Positions 29,995 through 39,512 of a stretch of DNA of 64,000 nucleotides are shown here, in pieces. A program made the position numbers and the translations under genes. Every line of letters begins with the position of its first letter. The first letter of the stretch is position 1. Source of the stretch: Aliiglaciecola lipolytica E3 (GTDB lineage: Bacteria > Pseudomonadota > Gammaproteobacteria > Enterobacterales > Alteromonadaceae); contig NZ_BAEN01000059.1 in the NCBI RefSeq assembly GCF_000314975.1, forward strand, positions 184,657-248,656, read 5' to 3'. Under the pieces are notes generated by a model. That model was not told the origin of the DNA. It searched no databases and was given only the letters and a program-made list of their open reading frames with translations.

Positions 29995-32202
29995 TTAAGC
30001 CTGGGTTTCAAAAATTTGATAAGGGCGAGTTTGCAGGTGTTCGGGAATTTTTCCCAATTGACACTGCGCCTTGGAAACCTCTATTCCCAAGCTTTTCAAA
30101 CGTTTTTTGAACAACGGTAAATACTCAAAAACAAGATTTTTGACCGCGTCATTAGAGGTGTACAAATCCAACTCAAGTTGCTCTTGCTGTAATTTGGCTT
30201 TAGTCAGTATTTGCCCGATTTCACCGATATCCATTTTCATCGTTAAATGCCAAATTGCATCTTTGTTATGTTGTTTTTCGTTTGTATTTTGTTTCTCTGG
30301 TTCGCGTTTAATTAGCAGCTCGATATCTTTTTTTTGTTCGCCAGTACCACTGGGCAACACGTAGTAAAAAGTTTCTTGTCCTTGTAAAGCTTGTTCGGCA
30401 TTGTTCAATTTACTGAACTGATGCTGAGCAAACATTCTTCCAAGTTGTTTTAACAACTGGTGTTTTTGCTCCATTTGATTGAGGTCATTCAAACTTCTTT
30501 GGGTTTGCGAAGCCGCCGGCTTATTCTCTCCTGAGATTAAGCTGGTAACGATTTGCGCTATTTTTTCGCCGCTTTGCGGTTGATTTCGATTTAATCGTGA
30601 CGCCAGGGTAATTTGTAGCATGGTCATTAAGCCGGCTACTATGCCTTGTGAAGAGATACCTTGGGTAAGTTGTAACGGCGATAAGTTTAGCGGCGTTTGA
30701 CTCATAATCTGTTTAATATTTTCAGCGTCAGCTTCTTTACCTTGGGGCAACCCTTGTTGTATTTGTTTTAGAATAGTCTCTGCCAGAACTTTACTTTCTG
30801 GCGACTTAGTGAATGTGGGATCACGCAATGCTATCTCAATATTTTGCAAGGTCTCACTTGGACTCACTGCCTGAGGTAACACTCGGCGAATAAGCTCATT
30901 GATTTGCGTTAGTACCTGCTGTTTCACTTCCACTGGCATGGCGTCTAATTTGCTGTTCAGGGATTGCCAGGTTTTGCTCAAAGATGCCACATCTGTTTGT
31001 GGAATGTTTAGCGTAATGTCTTTTGAATTCTGCAGGTTATTTGCCTTATCTGTGGTCAATTTGGGCGCATGATTATTTATTCCGACAGACGTACTGGGCT
31101 GGCTTATCAGTTCTGAGGATTTCTTGTCATTTCCGGTGAAGAGTATTGTTTGTACCTGTTTAACTTGTTCTTGAGTTAAAGGTATTTGAGCAATAGGAGC
31201 TGCAACTTGGCCTTTTAAATCCGCTTTACCGCCGGCCAATAAATCAATATTTATATTTTTCACACTTGGATTAATTTGCAATAGCTTTGCTAAGATGTTG
31301 TCTTGCAATAATTGTGGTTGTTTGGTCAAGGTATCAATCAACGGTTGGCGAGGAACCAAAATACCCAAGTTGTTAGCTGGGTTGTTGAGTCGTGCTGAAT
31401 CGGATTGTAGTAATTTGATGACATCTGCTTTTGCTAGGTTAACTAGTGACTCTTTGGTTATCGCGCCCGCACCGGATGTGTTTTCTTTTGCGGTTTGAAA
31501 AGTGGGAGATTGATTCTTTTTTGAATCATTTCCGGAAAGTTGATCTAGATTATTTTTGCTATCTACAGAGGAGCTGGAATGACTGTTCTGAACTGCATTA
31601 GATTGGCTGTCTGCAATTAATCTGACCTGCCATTGATTGCCTTTTGGAATGACTTGTAGTTGTACCAATTGATTAATTTTAAGGTCTTTCATATCAATTG
31701 GAATCTGCGCTTTTACGATCTCTGATTTGGCATTTATCTGCACTGATAAACTGGCAGTATTGGCGTCGATATTCACAACTTTTGCTTCTAGTAATTGCGG
31801 TTTCGCTTGCTTGCCAGGGGAAACCAAAGTACTGATTGCGTTTAATAAACTGGAGAATTGTTTTTGAGATAAAGAAGCAATAAGTGTTTGCCCGCCAGCT
31901 TTTGATTGGTTACTGAACAAGACTAATTCTGACGTGGCATTTTGATTTCCAGATGAACTAGTTTGATTTTGCAATTGTGCTTGTACAGTCGAGGCGTTGA
32001 ATGCAGCTGGTAAATTATTGGGTTTTGGTAGCGTAATTGATTGCTGTTGTCTGGGTAGAGATAAGCTAATTTGATTGTTTGCCAAAAATTGCACGATCAC
32101 TTGCGCAGCCTGTTTTGCAACAGGAGAGTTGTTCGATAACTTGGAAAGCTGTGCCAAAGCCTGAACAAGTTGTTGTTGCGAATTAAGTGATATGTCTGAC
32201 AT
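29995..32202 (-). CDS. FliK-like flagellar hook-length control family protein
   Basis: From ATG 32202 the protein has 735 residues (the frame is open 16 codons further, over promoter sequence). It is long, low-complexity, rich in Gln, Asn, Ser and Leu and poor in Cys and aromatics. The C-terminal roughly 100 residues (WHLTMKMDIGEIGQILTKAKLQ through LKSLGIEV) match the FliK C-terminal domain that contacts FlhB. FliK acts as a secreted molecular ruler for the hook. Together with the downstream FlhB-tail gene it forms a switch pair, separated here from any flagellar cluster. It is transcribed divergently from ccmA. It may be a paralogue rather than the main FliK. Confidence 0.85.
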   Translation of the reverse strand: MSDISLNSQQQLVQALAQLSKLSNNSPVAKQAAQVIVQFLANNQISLSLPRQQQSITLPKPNNLPAAFNASTVQAQLQNQTSSSGNQNATSELVLFSNQSKAGGQTLIASLSQKQFSSLLNAISTLVSPGKQAKPQLLEAKVVNIDANTASLSVQINAKSEIVKAQIPIDMKDLKINQLVQLQVIPKGNQWQVRLIADSQSNAVQNSHSSSSVDSKNNLDQLSGNDSKKNQSPTFQTAKENTSGAGAITKESLVNLAKADVIKLLQSDSARLNNPANNLGILVPRQPLIDTLTKQPQLLQDNILAKLLQINPSVKNINIDLLAGGKADLKGQVAAPIAQIPLTQEQVKQVQTILFTGNDKKSSELISQPSTSVGINNHAPKLTTDKANNLQNSKDITLNIPQTDVASLSKTWQSLNSKLDAMPVEVKQQVLTQINELIRRVLPQAVSPSETLQNIEIALRDPTFTKSPESKVLAETILKQIQQGLPQGKEADAENIKQIMSQTPLNLSPLQLTQGISSQGIVAGLMTMLQITLASRLNRNQPQSGEKIAQIVTSLISGENKPAASQTQRSLNDLNQMEQKHQLLKQLGRMFAQHQFSKLNNAEQALQGQETFYYVLPSGTGEQKKDIELLIKREPEKQNTNEKQHNKDAIWHLTMKMDIGEIGQILTKAKLQQEQLELDLYTSNDAVKNLVFEYLPLFKKRLKSLGIEVSKAQCQLGKIPEHLQTRPYQIFETQA

Positions 32203-32415
32203 AAACAGCTTATCGGCAAAACCAGAGTAGAATAAACAATAACTAAGCATAACCTGTTGAAGATATAGAATCTAATAGCTGGAATTGGCTTTTTGCTATG
32301 GTATGATTTGCGCCGTTTTGCGGCTAGAAATTCAACCCACAATTTTCTAAATTGTTTATCCCTTTTGAATTTCTAAGTCGTTGTAATACAAGCTTTAACT
32401 GGAGAGTAGCAACAC

Positions 32416-33045
32416 TTGGCACTATTAAGCGGGCAAAATTTAGCATGCGTAAAGCAAGATCGGATTTTGTTTGAAAACATCAACTTTTCTATTGATTCTT
32501 CAGAATTACTGTATGTACGCGGTCAAAATGGTGCAGGAAAAACGAGTCTTTTGCGTATTTTAGTGGGATTAGCTGATCCCGCAGAAGGTACGATTGAGTA
32601 TAAGCAGCAAAATATTCAGCAAGCAAACGAGCTTTACTGCCAAGATTTAGTGTATTTCGGACATAAGTTGGGATTAAGCCTTAACCTCAATGCCATCGAA
32701 AATTTGCGATTCTGGTGCCAATTAAATCAAGTGACTACGTCAGAAAGTGAACTGTACGAATTGTTAGCTAATCTAGGTTTGGTTGGATTAGAAGATGTGA
32801 TGGTTAGTCAACTTTCTGCTGGGCAGCAACGTCGCGTTGCACTGGCACGACTTTGGTTAAAGGCTTCTGCCAAGCTTTGGATTTTAGATGAACCATTTAC
32901 CGCGTTGGACGTCCAAGGGATTGCTTTGCTACGGAACAAAATGATTCAGCATTTAAGTGAAGGTGGTGCGATTATTATTACCTCACATCAAACCTTGGAC
33001 GTGGATTATCCCACTTCTGAGCTGGTGTTGGAATATCGAATATGA
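32416..33045 (+). CDS. ccmA: Cytochrome c biogenesis ABC transporter ATP-binding protein CcmA
   Basis: CcmA is the ATPase of the CcmABCD complex that releases haem-loaded CcmE. The 209-residue protein has Walker A GQNGAGKTS, the signature LSAGQQRRVALARL, Walker B LWILDEP and the switch histidine in TSHQ. The start is TTG 32416 with GGAG upstream. No ATG gives the family N-terminus, which begins LSGQNLACVKQDRILF. It heads an overlapping operon through ccmI and mlaA. CcmA and CcmB overlap by four bases. Confidence 0.97.
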   Translation: MALLSGQNLACVKQDRILFENINFSIDSSELLYVRGQNGAGKTSLLRILVGLADPAEGTIEYKQQNIQQANELYCQDLVYFGHKLGLSLNLNAIENLRFWCQLNQVTTSESELYELLANLGLVGLEDVMVSQLSAGQQRRVALARLWLKASAKLWILDEPFTALDVQGIALLRNKMIQHLSEGGAIIITSHQTLDVDYPTSELVLEYRI

Positions 33046-33710
33046 CAGCTATGTTGATGGCGATATTTAAGCGCGATTTAGCGTTGGCGATTCGTCAACG
33101 GGCAGAGTTATTGCAGCCTATGATGTTTTTCGTTTTAGTTATTAGTCTATTCCCTTTAGGAGTTGGGCCTGGGCCAGAAACCTTACAAAAAATTGGCCCA
33201 GGTGTGATTTGGGTGGCCGCTATCCTGTCTTCGTTGTTGGGAATGGAACGATTGTTTCGTGACGACTTTCAAGACGGTACCCTAGAACAACTGATGTTAA
33301 GTGGTGCTCCCATGCCTTTGGTATGTGTAGTGAAAGTGTTAGTGCATTGGCTGGTGAGCATTTTTCCATTGATTTTGCTATCACCATTGTTGGGCGTGTT
33401 TCTGAATTTAAATCTAGCCATGTATTGGGCACTCCTTGCCACTTTATTGGTGGGTACGCCGCTACTTAGTTTAGTTGGAGCCGTAGCGGTTGGCCTTACT
33501 GTTGGCCTGCAAAAAGGCGGGGTATTGTTAGCCTTATTGTTGTTACCGGTTTTCGTACCCTTGTTGATTTTTGCAACTGCAGCGGTAGATGCTGCATCAT
33601 TACAATTACCCTACACCGCCCATTTAGGTTTGATTGGGGCAATGTTATTATTAGCCTTTGCACTGGCGCCTGTTGCCATTGCCTATGCATTAAAAGTGAG
33701 TCAAAGTTAA
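33042..33710 (+). CDS. ccmB: Haem exporter membrane protein CcmB
   Basis: CcmB is the membrane partner of CcmA. The 222-residue protein has six hydrophobic segments, the typical N-terminus FKRDLALAIRQRAELLQPMMFF, and ERLFRDDFQDGTLEQL between membrane segments. Start ATGA overlaps the ccmA stop and the end overlaps ccmC by one base, so translation is coupled. Confidence 0.97.
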   Translation: MTAMLMAIFKRDLALAIRQRAELLQPMMFFVLVISLFPLGVGPGPETLQKIGPGVIWVAAILSSLLGMERLFRDDFQDGTLEQLMLSGAPMPLVCVVKVLVHWLVSIFPLILLSPLLGVFLNLNLAMYWALLATLLVGTPLLSLVGAVAVGLTVGLQKGGVLLALLLLPVFVPLLIFATAAVDAASLQLPYTAHLGLIGAMLLLAFALAPVAIAYALKVSQS

Positions 33711-34456
33711 TGTGGAAGTGGTTACATCCTTACGCGAAATCTGAGTCAACTTATAAACTCTGCCAAACTTTATTACCGTGGTTTTCGTTAAGCGCTGGTA
33801 TCACGCTGACAATCGGTATTATTTGGGGATTGATGTTTGCGCCAGCAGATTATCAGCAAGGTGATTCATTCCGAATTATATATATCCATGTACCAAGCGC
33901 CATTACCTCAATGAGTGCTTATGCCGCTATGGCATTAGCAGCAGTGATTGGGTTGGTTTGGCAGATTAGAACGGCGTACATGGCGATGATTGCGATTGCA
34001 CCCGTGGGCGCTATGATGACCTTCATCGCATTATTTACCGGTGCTGCTTGGGGGAAACCCATGTGGGGAACTTGGTGGGTATGGGATGCCAGGTTAACGT
34101 CTGAACTGGTCTTATTATTTTTATATCTTGGCGTGATTTCTTTGTATAAATCCTTTGATGACAAGATACAAGCTGGTAAAGCAGCGGGTGTTATGTCTAT
34201 CGTTGGCGTGATAAATCTACCAATAATCCATTATTCAGTAGAATGGTGGAACACCTTGCATCAAGGCGCCACAATCAGCAAATTCTCGAAACCATCAATT
34301 GCCCCGGAAATGTTCTGGCCGTTGATGCTCAATCTCTTGGCAGCAGTCCTATTAATTGGGGCAATCACCTTAAAGCGTTTGCAAAATGAGTTGTTACGTC
34401 GTGAAATTCATCGCCCTTGGGCGGTTAAAACGTTATTGAAAGAGGGCAAAGGATGA
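33710..34456 (+). CDS. ccmC: Haem-delivery protein CcmC
   Basis: CcmC loads haem onto CcmE in the periplasm. The 248-residue membrane protein carries the tryptophan-rich haem-handling motif WGTWWVWDARLTSELVL in a periplasmic loop, flanked by conserved His residues (YIHVPSA and HYSVEWWNTLHQG), across six membrane segments. It is overlapped by ccmD. Confidence 0.98.
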   Translation: MWKWLHPYAKSESTYKLCQTLLPWFSLSAGITLTIGIIWGLMFAPADYQQGDSFRIIYIHVPSAITSMSAYAAMALAAVIGLVWQIRTAYMAMIAIAPVGAMMTFIALFTGAAWGKPMWGTWWVWDARLTSELVLLFLYLGVISLYKSFDDKIQAGKAAGVMSIVGVINLPIIHYSVEWWNTLHQGATISKFSKPSIAPEMFWPLMLNLLAAVLLIGAITLKRLQNELLRREIHRPWAVKTLLKEGKG

Positions 34457-34725
34457 GTTTTCAATTTGATTCTTGGCAGGCGTTTTGGCAAATGGGCGGC
34501 TACGGATTTTATGTCTGGCTTGCGTTTGGGGTGTCGATGCTGGCAGTGTTTTTAGTGATTTACGAAAGCATTTGGTCTAAGAAACAACTAATCAAAGCGG
34601 TGAATGCCCAGATCGCTAGAAAAAAACGAATTAAACAAAACCAACAAAAGAATTTAAAACAGGCTGACGATCCAAAGCAAGATAATGCGCAGCCAACATC
34701 TGTTCAAGAAGGTAAGTCATCGTGA
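34453..34725 (+). CDS. ccmD: Haem exporter subunit CcmD
   Basis: CcmD is a small single-span protein that holds CcmC, CcmE and CcmAB together and aids release of holo-CcmE. The 90-residue product has [15 protein letters not shown] followed by one membrane helix and a Lys/Gln-rich cytoplasmic tail. It is somewhat longer than the Escherichia coli protein because of this extended tail. Overlaps ccmC and ccmE by four bases each. Confidence 0.95.
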   Translation: MSFQFDSWQAFWQMGGYGFYVWLAFGVSMLAVFLVIYESIWSKKQLIKAVNAQIARKKRIKQNQQKNLKQADDPKQDNAQPTSVQEGKSS

Positions 34726-35210
34726 ATCCAAGACGTCAAAAACGCTTAATCGGGGTATTGTCGATTGTATTACTTGTGGGGGCTGCGGTATGGATGATGC
34801 TCAGCGCGCTGAGTGAAAATATCGATCATTTTTATACGCCGTCTGAAATAATTAATGGTAAACAAGGCGTTACTCCCAAAGTTGGACAACGACTCCGAAT
34901 TGGCGGCATGGTCGTTCCTGGCAGCGTAAAGCGTGATCAAGAAAGTTTATCGGTCAGTTTTGACTTGGCCGATACTGGGCCGGTTGTTACCGTGAGTTAT
35001 GCCGGAATATTGCCAGACTTATTTCGTGAAGGGCAGGGCATAGTGGCTACCGGCCGTTTGGCTGAAAACAATTTCATCGTTGCTGATGAAGTCTTAGCAA
35101 AACATGACGAAGAGTATATGCCGCCAGAATTGGCTGAAAAAATGAAAGGCATCAAGCATGTGAAGCCAGAAAACTTAAACACAAATCAAAATACCGGATC
35201 AGGGCAGTAG
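34722..35210 (+). CDS. ccmE: Cytochrome c haem chaperone CcmE
   Basis: CcmE binds haem covalently in the periplasm and passes it to CcmF/H. The 162-residue protein begins with RRQKRLIGV before one membrane anchor, followed by the OB-fold domain. The haem-binding His sits in [13 protein letters not shown], matching the HxxxY signature. The GTG start overlaps the ccmD stop. Confidence 0.97.
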   Translation: MNPRRQKRLIGVLSIVLLVGAAVWMMLSALSENIDHFYTPSEIINGKQGVTPKVGQRLRIGGMVVPGSVKRDQESLSVSFDLADTGPVVTVSYAGILPDLFREGQGIVATGRLAENNFIVADEVLAKHDEEYMPPELAEKMKGIKHVKPENLNTNQNTGSGQ

Positions 35211-35222
35211 GATTAACTATAC

Positions 35223-37253
35223 ATGTTTGCAGAAATAGGGCACTTTTCGTTGGTTTTGGCATTACTTATGTCATTGCTACTGTCGGTATACCCCATGTGG
35301 GGAGCCTACAAAAACCAACCACAGTTAATGGCATTAGCTAAACCTTTAGCTATCGGCATGTTCTTGTTTACCGCTATTGCATTTGCTGCGCTCGTCAACG
35401 CATTTTATAACGACGATTTCAGTGTGGCCTATGTAGCAAACCACTCTAACAGTTTGTTGCCTTGGTATTATAAAATTACCGCAGTCTGGGGCGGGCATGA
35501 AGGCTCCTTTTTATTGTGGATTTTGATTTTCTCAATGTGGACGGTGGCGGTTGCCGTATTAAGTAATAGCATTCCACAGGCAATGGTCGCCAGAGTGTTG
35601 TCTATTTTGGGCATGGTAGCGGTTGGCTTTTACTTGTTTGTGATAATTGCGTCTAACCCGTTCGAAAGTCTTTTGCCTTTTTACCCAGTTGATGGACGAG
35701 ATCTCAATCCGCTGCTTCAAGACTTCGGAATGATCATTCATCCCCCTACGCTGTATATGGGATACGTTGGATTCGCCGTGGCTTTTGCTTTTGCGATTTC
35801 AGCGCTTATTTCAGGACAACTTGACTCTACTTGGGCACGTTGGTCACGACCTTGGACATTAGCAGCATGGTGCTTTTTGACGGTTGGTATTGCCCTGGGA
35901 TCATGGTGGGCTTATTACGAATTAGGCTGGGGAGGCTGGTGGTTCTGGGATCCGGTAGAAAATGCATCATTTATGCCTTGGTTGGTCGGGACCGCATTAG
36001 TACATAGTTTAGCGGTAACCGAAAAACGCAAGATATTTAAATCTTGGACAGTCTTACTCGCTATTTCCGCTTTTTCGTTGAGTTTGTTGGGAACATTTTT
36101 AGTTCGTTCTGGTGTCCTAGTATCGGTACATTCGTTTGCAAGCGATCCCACCAGAGGCTTATTTATTCTGGCTATTTTAGGCGTTGTAATTGGTAGTTCA
36201 TTGACCTTATACGCAATTAGAGCACCGCATTTAAAAAGCGTTGGACGATACGAATGGTTTTCCCGTGAAGTCATGTTGATGGGTAACAATTTGTTATTAA
36301 CGGCAGCAACATTAGTGGTGCTGTTAGGTACATTGCTGCCATTGGTGCATAAAGAAATTGGCTTAGGGTCGATTTCCATTGGCGCGCCATTTTTTAATGA
36401 AATGTTTGTGTATCTGATTGTGCCCTTCGTGCTGTTGTTAGCGATGGGGCCATTGTCCCGTTGGAAGAAGCAATCAGCAAAAGCCATTCAAAAGCAATTA
36501 ATTAGTGGTTTTGCCTTAAGCGTATGTGCGGCACTTCTGGTACAAGCAAGCTATAGCCAAATGACCTATATGGCAACATTGGGAATGATTTTAAGTGTTT
36601 GGGTTCTTATCGCTACTGTGCAGGAAATCATGCAGCGCATTGCCGATAAATCTCAGTCTTCAACAATGCTAGAACGATTGGCTAAGCTTACGCCGAGCCA
36701 TTGGGGAATGGTGTTAGGGCATGTTGGGTTCGCAGTGATGTTAATTGGCATTACTTTGGTCAGTAACTACGAACAAGAAAAAGATGTCAGAATGCGTGCC
36801 GGTGACGTGATTGAAATAGGCGGGTATGCATTCCAGTTTAGCGGTGTTCGTGACTTATCAGGACCGAATTACGACGGCCATGTGGGCATAGTGGATGTGT
36901 ATACAGATTCAACTTTGAGCGAAAAAGTGACACATCTAGAAGCAGAAAAGCGCTTTTATCCGGTACAACGCACTAGCATGACCGAAGCCGGTATAGATAG
37001 TGGCATAACTCGGGATTTATTTGTGGCATTGGGTGAACAACTCAATGATGGGGCGTGGGCCATTAGAATTTACATCAAGCCATTTGTTAATTGGATATGG
37101 GCCGGTGCACTTTTCATGGCATTAGGCGGGATCATGTCGATTTCAGACAAACGTTATCGCATGGCTAAAGTTGCTAAAGCAAAACAGCTTAAAAACGCCG
37201 AGGCCGACAAGCCTTTAGCGAATCACGTTGTCGCCAGCAAAACACAAGGATAA
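35223..37253 (+). CDS. ccmF: Cytochrome c haem lyase subunit CcmF
   Basis: CcmF attaches haem to apocytochrome c together with CcmH/I. The 676-residue integral membrane protein shows the WGGHEGSFLLW segment and the tryptophan-rich domain GWGGWWFWDPVENASFMPWL. Conserved His residues flank it (IIHPPTLYMGYVG and TALVHSLAV), across about 15 membrane helices, with a periplasmic domain near the C-terminus. The C-terminal cytoplasmic tail is Lys/Ala-rich. It starts 12 bases after ccmE. Confidence 0.98.
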   Translation: MFAEIGHFSLVLALLMSLLLSVYPMWGAYKNQPQLMALAKPLAIGMFLFTAIAFAALVNAFYNDDFSVAYVANHSNSLLPWYYKITAVWGGHEGSFLLWILIFSMWTVAVAVLSNSIPQAMVARVLSILGMVAVGFYLFVIIASNPFESLLPFYPVDGRDLNPLLQDFGMIIHPPTLYMGYVGFAVAFAFAISALISGQLDSTWARWSRPWTLAAWCFLTVGIALGSWWAYYELGWGGWWFWDPVENASFMPWLVGTALVHSLAVTEKRKIFKSWTVLLAISAFSLSLLGTFLVRSGVLVSVHSFASDPTRGLFILAILGVVIGSSLTLYAIRAPHLKSVGRYEWFSREVMLMGNNLLLTAATLVVLLGTLLPLVHKEIGLGSISIGAPFFNEMFVYLIVPFVLLLAMGPLSRWKKQSAKAIQKQLISGFALSVCAALLVQASYSQMTYMATLGMILSVWVLIATVQEIMQRIADKSQSSTMLERLAKLTPSHWGMVLGHVGFAVMLIGITLVSNYEQEKDVRMRAGDVIEIGGYAFQFSGVRDLSGPNYDGHVGIVDVYTDSTLSEKVTHLEAEKRFYPVQRTSMTEAGIDSGITRDLFVALGEQLNDGAWAIRIYIKPFVNWIWAGALFMALGGIMSISDKRYRMAKVAKAKQLKNAEADKPLANHVVASKTQG

Positions 37254-37255
37254 GC

Positions 37256-37828
37256 ATGAGAAAGGCATATATTTTTTTGATTCCGCTCACTCTGTTTGTG
37301 GTGTTATCGGTATTTTTATATAAAGGTTTATATGGTGATCCTCGTCAATTGGATTCCACCGTTTTAAATAAGCCAGCTCCCGATTTTTCGTTGCCAGATT
37401 TGATGCAGCCAGACCTTACCTACGATCCGCAAATCTTTAAAGGACAGGTTACTTTGATGAATGTGTGGGGAGTTTGGTGTGTTACCTGCGCCGTAGAACT
37501 GCCTTATTTGACTGAGTTGAGTCAACAAGGCGTGCGTATCATAGGCCTTTATTACGACCAAGACACGGATCCTGACTTTGGTATTAAGAGCATCCCTACA
37601 ATTCAAAAAGAAGTGACTGCAAAACTTGCACAGCTAGGTAATCCCTATGAATTTAATATCTTTGATGTAAAACGGGATTATTCTTTGGATCTAGGTGTGA
37701 CCGGTGCGCCTGAAACCTTTTTAATTGATAAACAAGGGATTATTAGAATGCATCATATTGGCGATATTAATACGCGGGTTTGGCGCAATAAAATTGCCCC
37801 ACTTTATAATGAGTTAATGGCGCAATGA
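37256..37828 (+). CDS. ccmG: Periplasmic thiol:disulfide oxidoreductase CcmG/DsbE
   Basis: CcmG keeps the apocytochrome CXXCH cysteines reduced for haem attachment. The 190-residue protein has an N-terminal membrane anchor, then KPAPDFSLPDL and the thioredoxin-fold active site NVWGVWCVTC, the usual CcmG form (WCXTC). The cis-Pro loop is in VTGAPETFLID. It sits two bases after ccmF and overlaps ccmH by four bases. Confidence 0.97.
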   Translation: MRKAYIFLIPLTLFVVLSVFLYKGLYGDPRQLDSTVLNKPAPDFSLPDLMQPDLTYDPQIFKGQVTLMNVWGVWCVTCAVELPYLTELSQQGVRIIGLYYDQDTDPDFGIKSIPTIQKEVTAKLAQLGNPYEFNIFDVKRDYSLDLGVTGAPETFLIDKQGIIRMHHIGDINTRVWRNKIAPLYNELMAQ

Positions 37829-38271
37829 AAACCTTAACAACTTTAATTTGCTTATTAGTATTAATAACAAGTCCAGTATTAGCCTTGGAAGAAGCCTATG
37901 AATTTGATGATCCAAGTAAACAAACTTTGTTCATTGAATTAACCCAAGAGTTACGCTGTCCACAGTGTCAAAACCAAAATATCGCCGATTCCGATGCGAT
38001 GATAGCCCATGATCTGCGTCGCAAGGTCTACGAGTTAATCAACCAGGGAAAAAGTCGAGACGAAATAGTGGCCTTTATGAAATCCCGTTATGGCGACTTT
38101 GTTTCTTATAAGCCTCCTGTGACTCCACTAACCATATGGCTGTGGCTATTACCTGTGATTTTTGTGATTGCCGCTGCGATTTTCGTATTCAATCAACGCA
38201 AAAAACAAAGCAATGAATTTGACGAAGATGTGTTAGCGCAAGCTGATTCGTTATTGGAGAAAGAAAAATGA
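37825..38271 (+). CDS. ccmH: Cytochrome c maturation protein CcmH
   Basis: CcmH is a membrane-anchored thiol oxidoreductase of the haem lyase. The 148-residue protein has a signal peptide, the redox motif LRCPQCQNQNIADS and a C-terminal membrane helix (LWLLPVIFVIAAAIFVF). Its short length shows that CcmI is a separate gene, as in Pseudomonas-type systems, rather than fused as in Escherichia coli CcmH. Overlaps ccmG and ccmI. Confidence 0.97.
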   Translation: MKTLTTLICLLVLITSPVLALEEAYEFDDPSKQTLFIELTQELRCPQCQNQNIADSDAMIAHDLRRKVYELINQGKSRDEIVAFMKSRYGDFVSYKPPVTPLTIWLWLLPVIFVIAAAIFVFNQRKKQSNEFDEDVLAQADSLLEKEK

Positions 38272-39512
38272 ATAGTTACTGGCTGGGTATTAGTCTGTTG
38301 TCGGCCTTAGCTATAGGAATCTTAATCATTCCTTGGTTACGAAAACGTAATCGGCATCAGCAAGATGTACTGACAAACACGCAAATAATCAAGCAACGAA
38401 TGCAGGAACTGAATCGTGAAGTGCAAGAAGGGCTAATTTCTGCTGAAGATAAAGAGATAGCAGTTAAAGAATTAAAGTTAGCTTTAGTGGACGAGTCGGT
38501 TGTTGGAAGTGACAATCAAAAAGCTGCATTGTGGCCTCTTCTGACTGGAATAGGTGTCGCAATATTATTATGTGGGTTTCTTTATTATAAAAGTAACGAA
38601 ATAGCCGATTTACAACACTGGGAACGAGTAAAGTCACAGTCTTTAGAATTAGCCAGACGTATTGTCATTGAGCCAGATCCGAGCATCACGGTTGACGATT
38701 TAAGTGATTTTAGTTTGGCCATGCGAAGTAAGTTAGTGTCATCTCCAGATGATTATATAGGCTGGCTGTTACTGGGCAGATTACATGCCTCGTTAAATCG
38801 TATAGAGTCGGCGTTGCAGTCGTTCGAAAAGGCCTATGCGTTAGCGCCGGAGCATGACGGTGTATTATCTAGTTACACTCAGACACTGGTAATGACTGGA
38901 CAAGAGAATTATATTCGCCAAGCGCAACAATTGTTGCAGCAAATGTCACAAAAGAATCCACAGGATCTAAATGCTTTGGGTATGTTAGCCGTTGCATCTT
39001 CACAGTTAGGCGACACACAAACTGCATTGGCTAGTTGGCGGAAGTTAAAAGCAATGTTACCAGCCGATGATCCCATGGCCTCTGAAGTCGATAAAAGAAT
39101 TGTACAATTGACAGGGCAAACTAGTAGTCAACAAAGTGATGATAAACCCGCTAATTCAGGTACGTCAGTATTAATCACAGTGTCGATCACACCAGAATTG
39201 GAAGCGTTAATACCGGAAAATGCCTTCATTTTTGTCTTTGCTCAAGATGCAAGCGGTGCAGTTCGAATGCCTGCTGCTGTGGTGAAAAGTCGTTTAGCTG
39301 AATTGCCTTTACAAGTTGAACTATCTGATGCGAATGCAATGATGCCCACATATAAGTTATCTCAGTTACAGCAAGTGCGTTTAGTCGCTAGAATTTCTTT
39401 AGACGAGAATGTTGCACAAGCGCCTGGGGAGTTACAAGGTGAAGTGGAAGTTACCCTGCAACCAGGAAACAAAATGAGTCAATCAATCGTGATAGATAAG
39501 GAACTGAAGTAA
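38268..39512 (+). CDS. ccmI: Apocytochrome c chaperone CcmI
   Basis: CcmI presents apocytochrome c to CcmF/H. The 414-residue protein has two N-terminal membrane helices flanking a cytoplasmic loop (residues about 25-90, with EVQEGLISAEDKE). Tetratricopeptide-like repeats follow (GWLLLGRLHASLNRIESALQSFEKAYALAP and neighbours, about 160-270), then a C-terminal beta-type domain (about 300-414). The stop codon overlaps the mlaA start by one base. Confidence 0.95.
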   Translation: MNSYWLGISLLSALAIGILIIPWLRKRNRHQQDVLTNTQIIKQRMQELNREVQEGLISAEDKEIAVKELKLALVDESVVGSDNQKAALWPLLTGIGVAILLCGFLYYKSNEIADLQHWERVKSQSLELARRIVIEPDPSITVDDLSDFSLAMRSKLVSSPDDYIGWLLLGRLHASLNRIESALQSFEKAYALAPEHDGVLSSYTQTLVMTGQENYIRQAQQLLQQMSQKNPQDLNALGMLAVASSQLGDTQTALASWRKLKAMLPADDPMASEVDKRIVQLTGQTSSQQSDDKPANSGTSVLITVSITPELEALIPENAFIFVFAQDASGAVRMPAAVVKSRLAELPLQVELSDANAMMPTYKLSQLQQVRLVARISLDENVAQAPGELQGEVEVTLQPGNKMSQSIVIDKELK

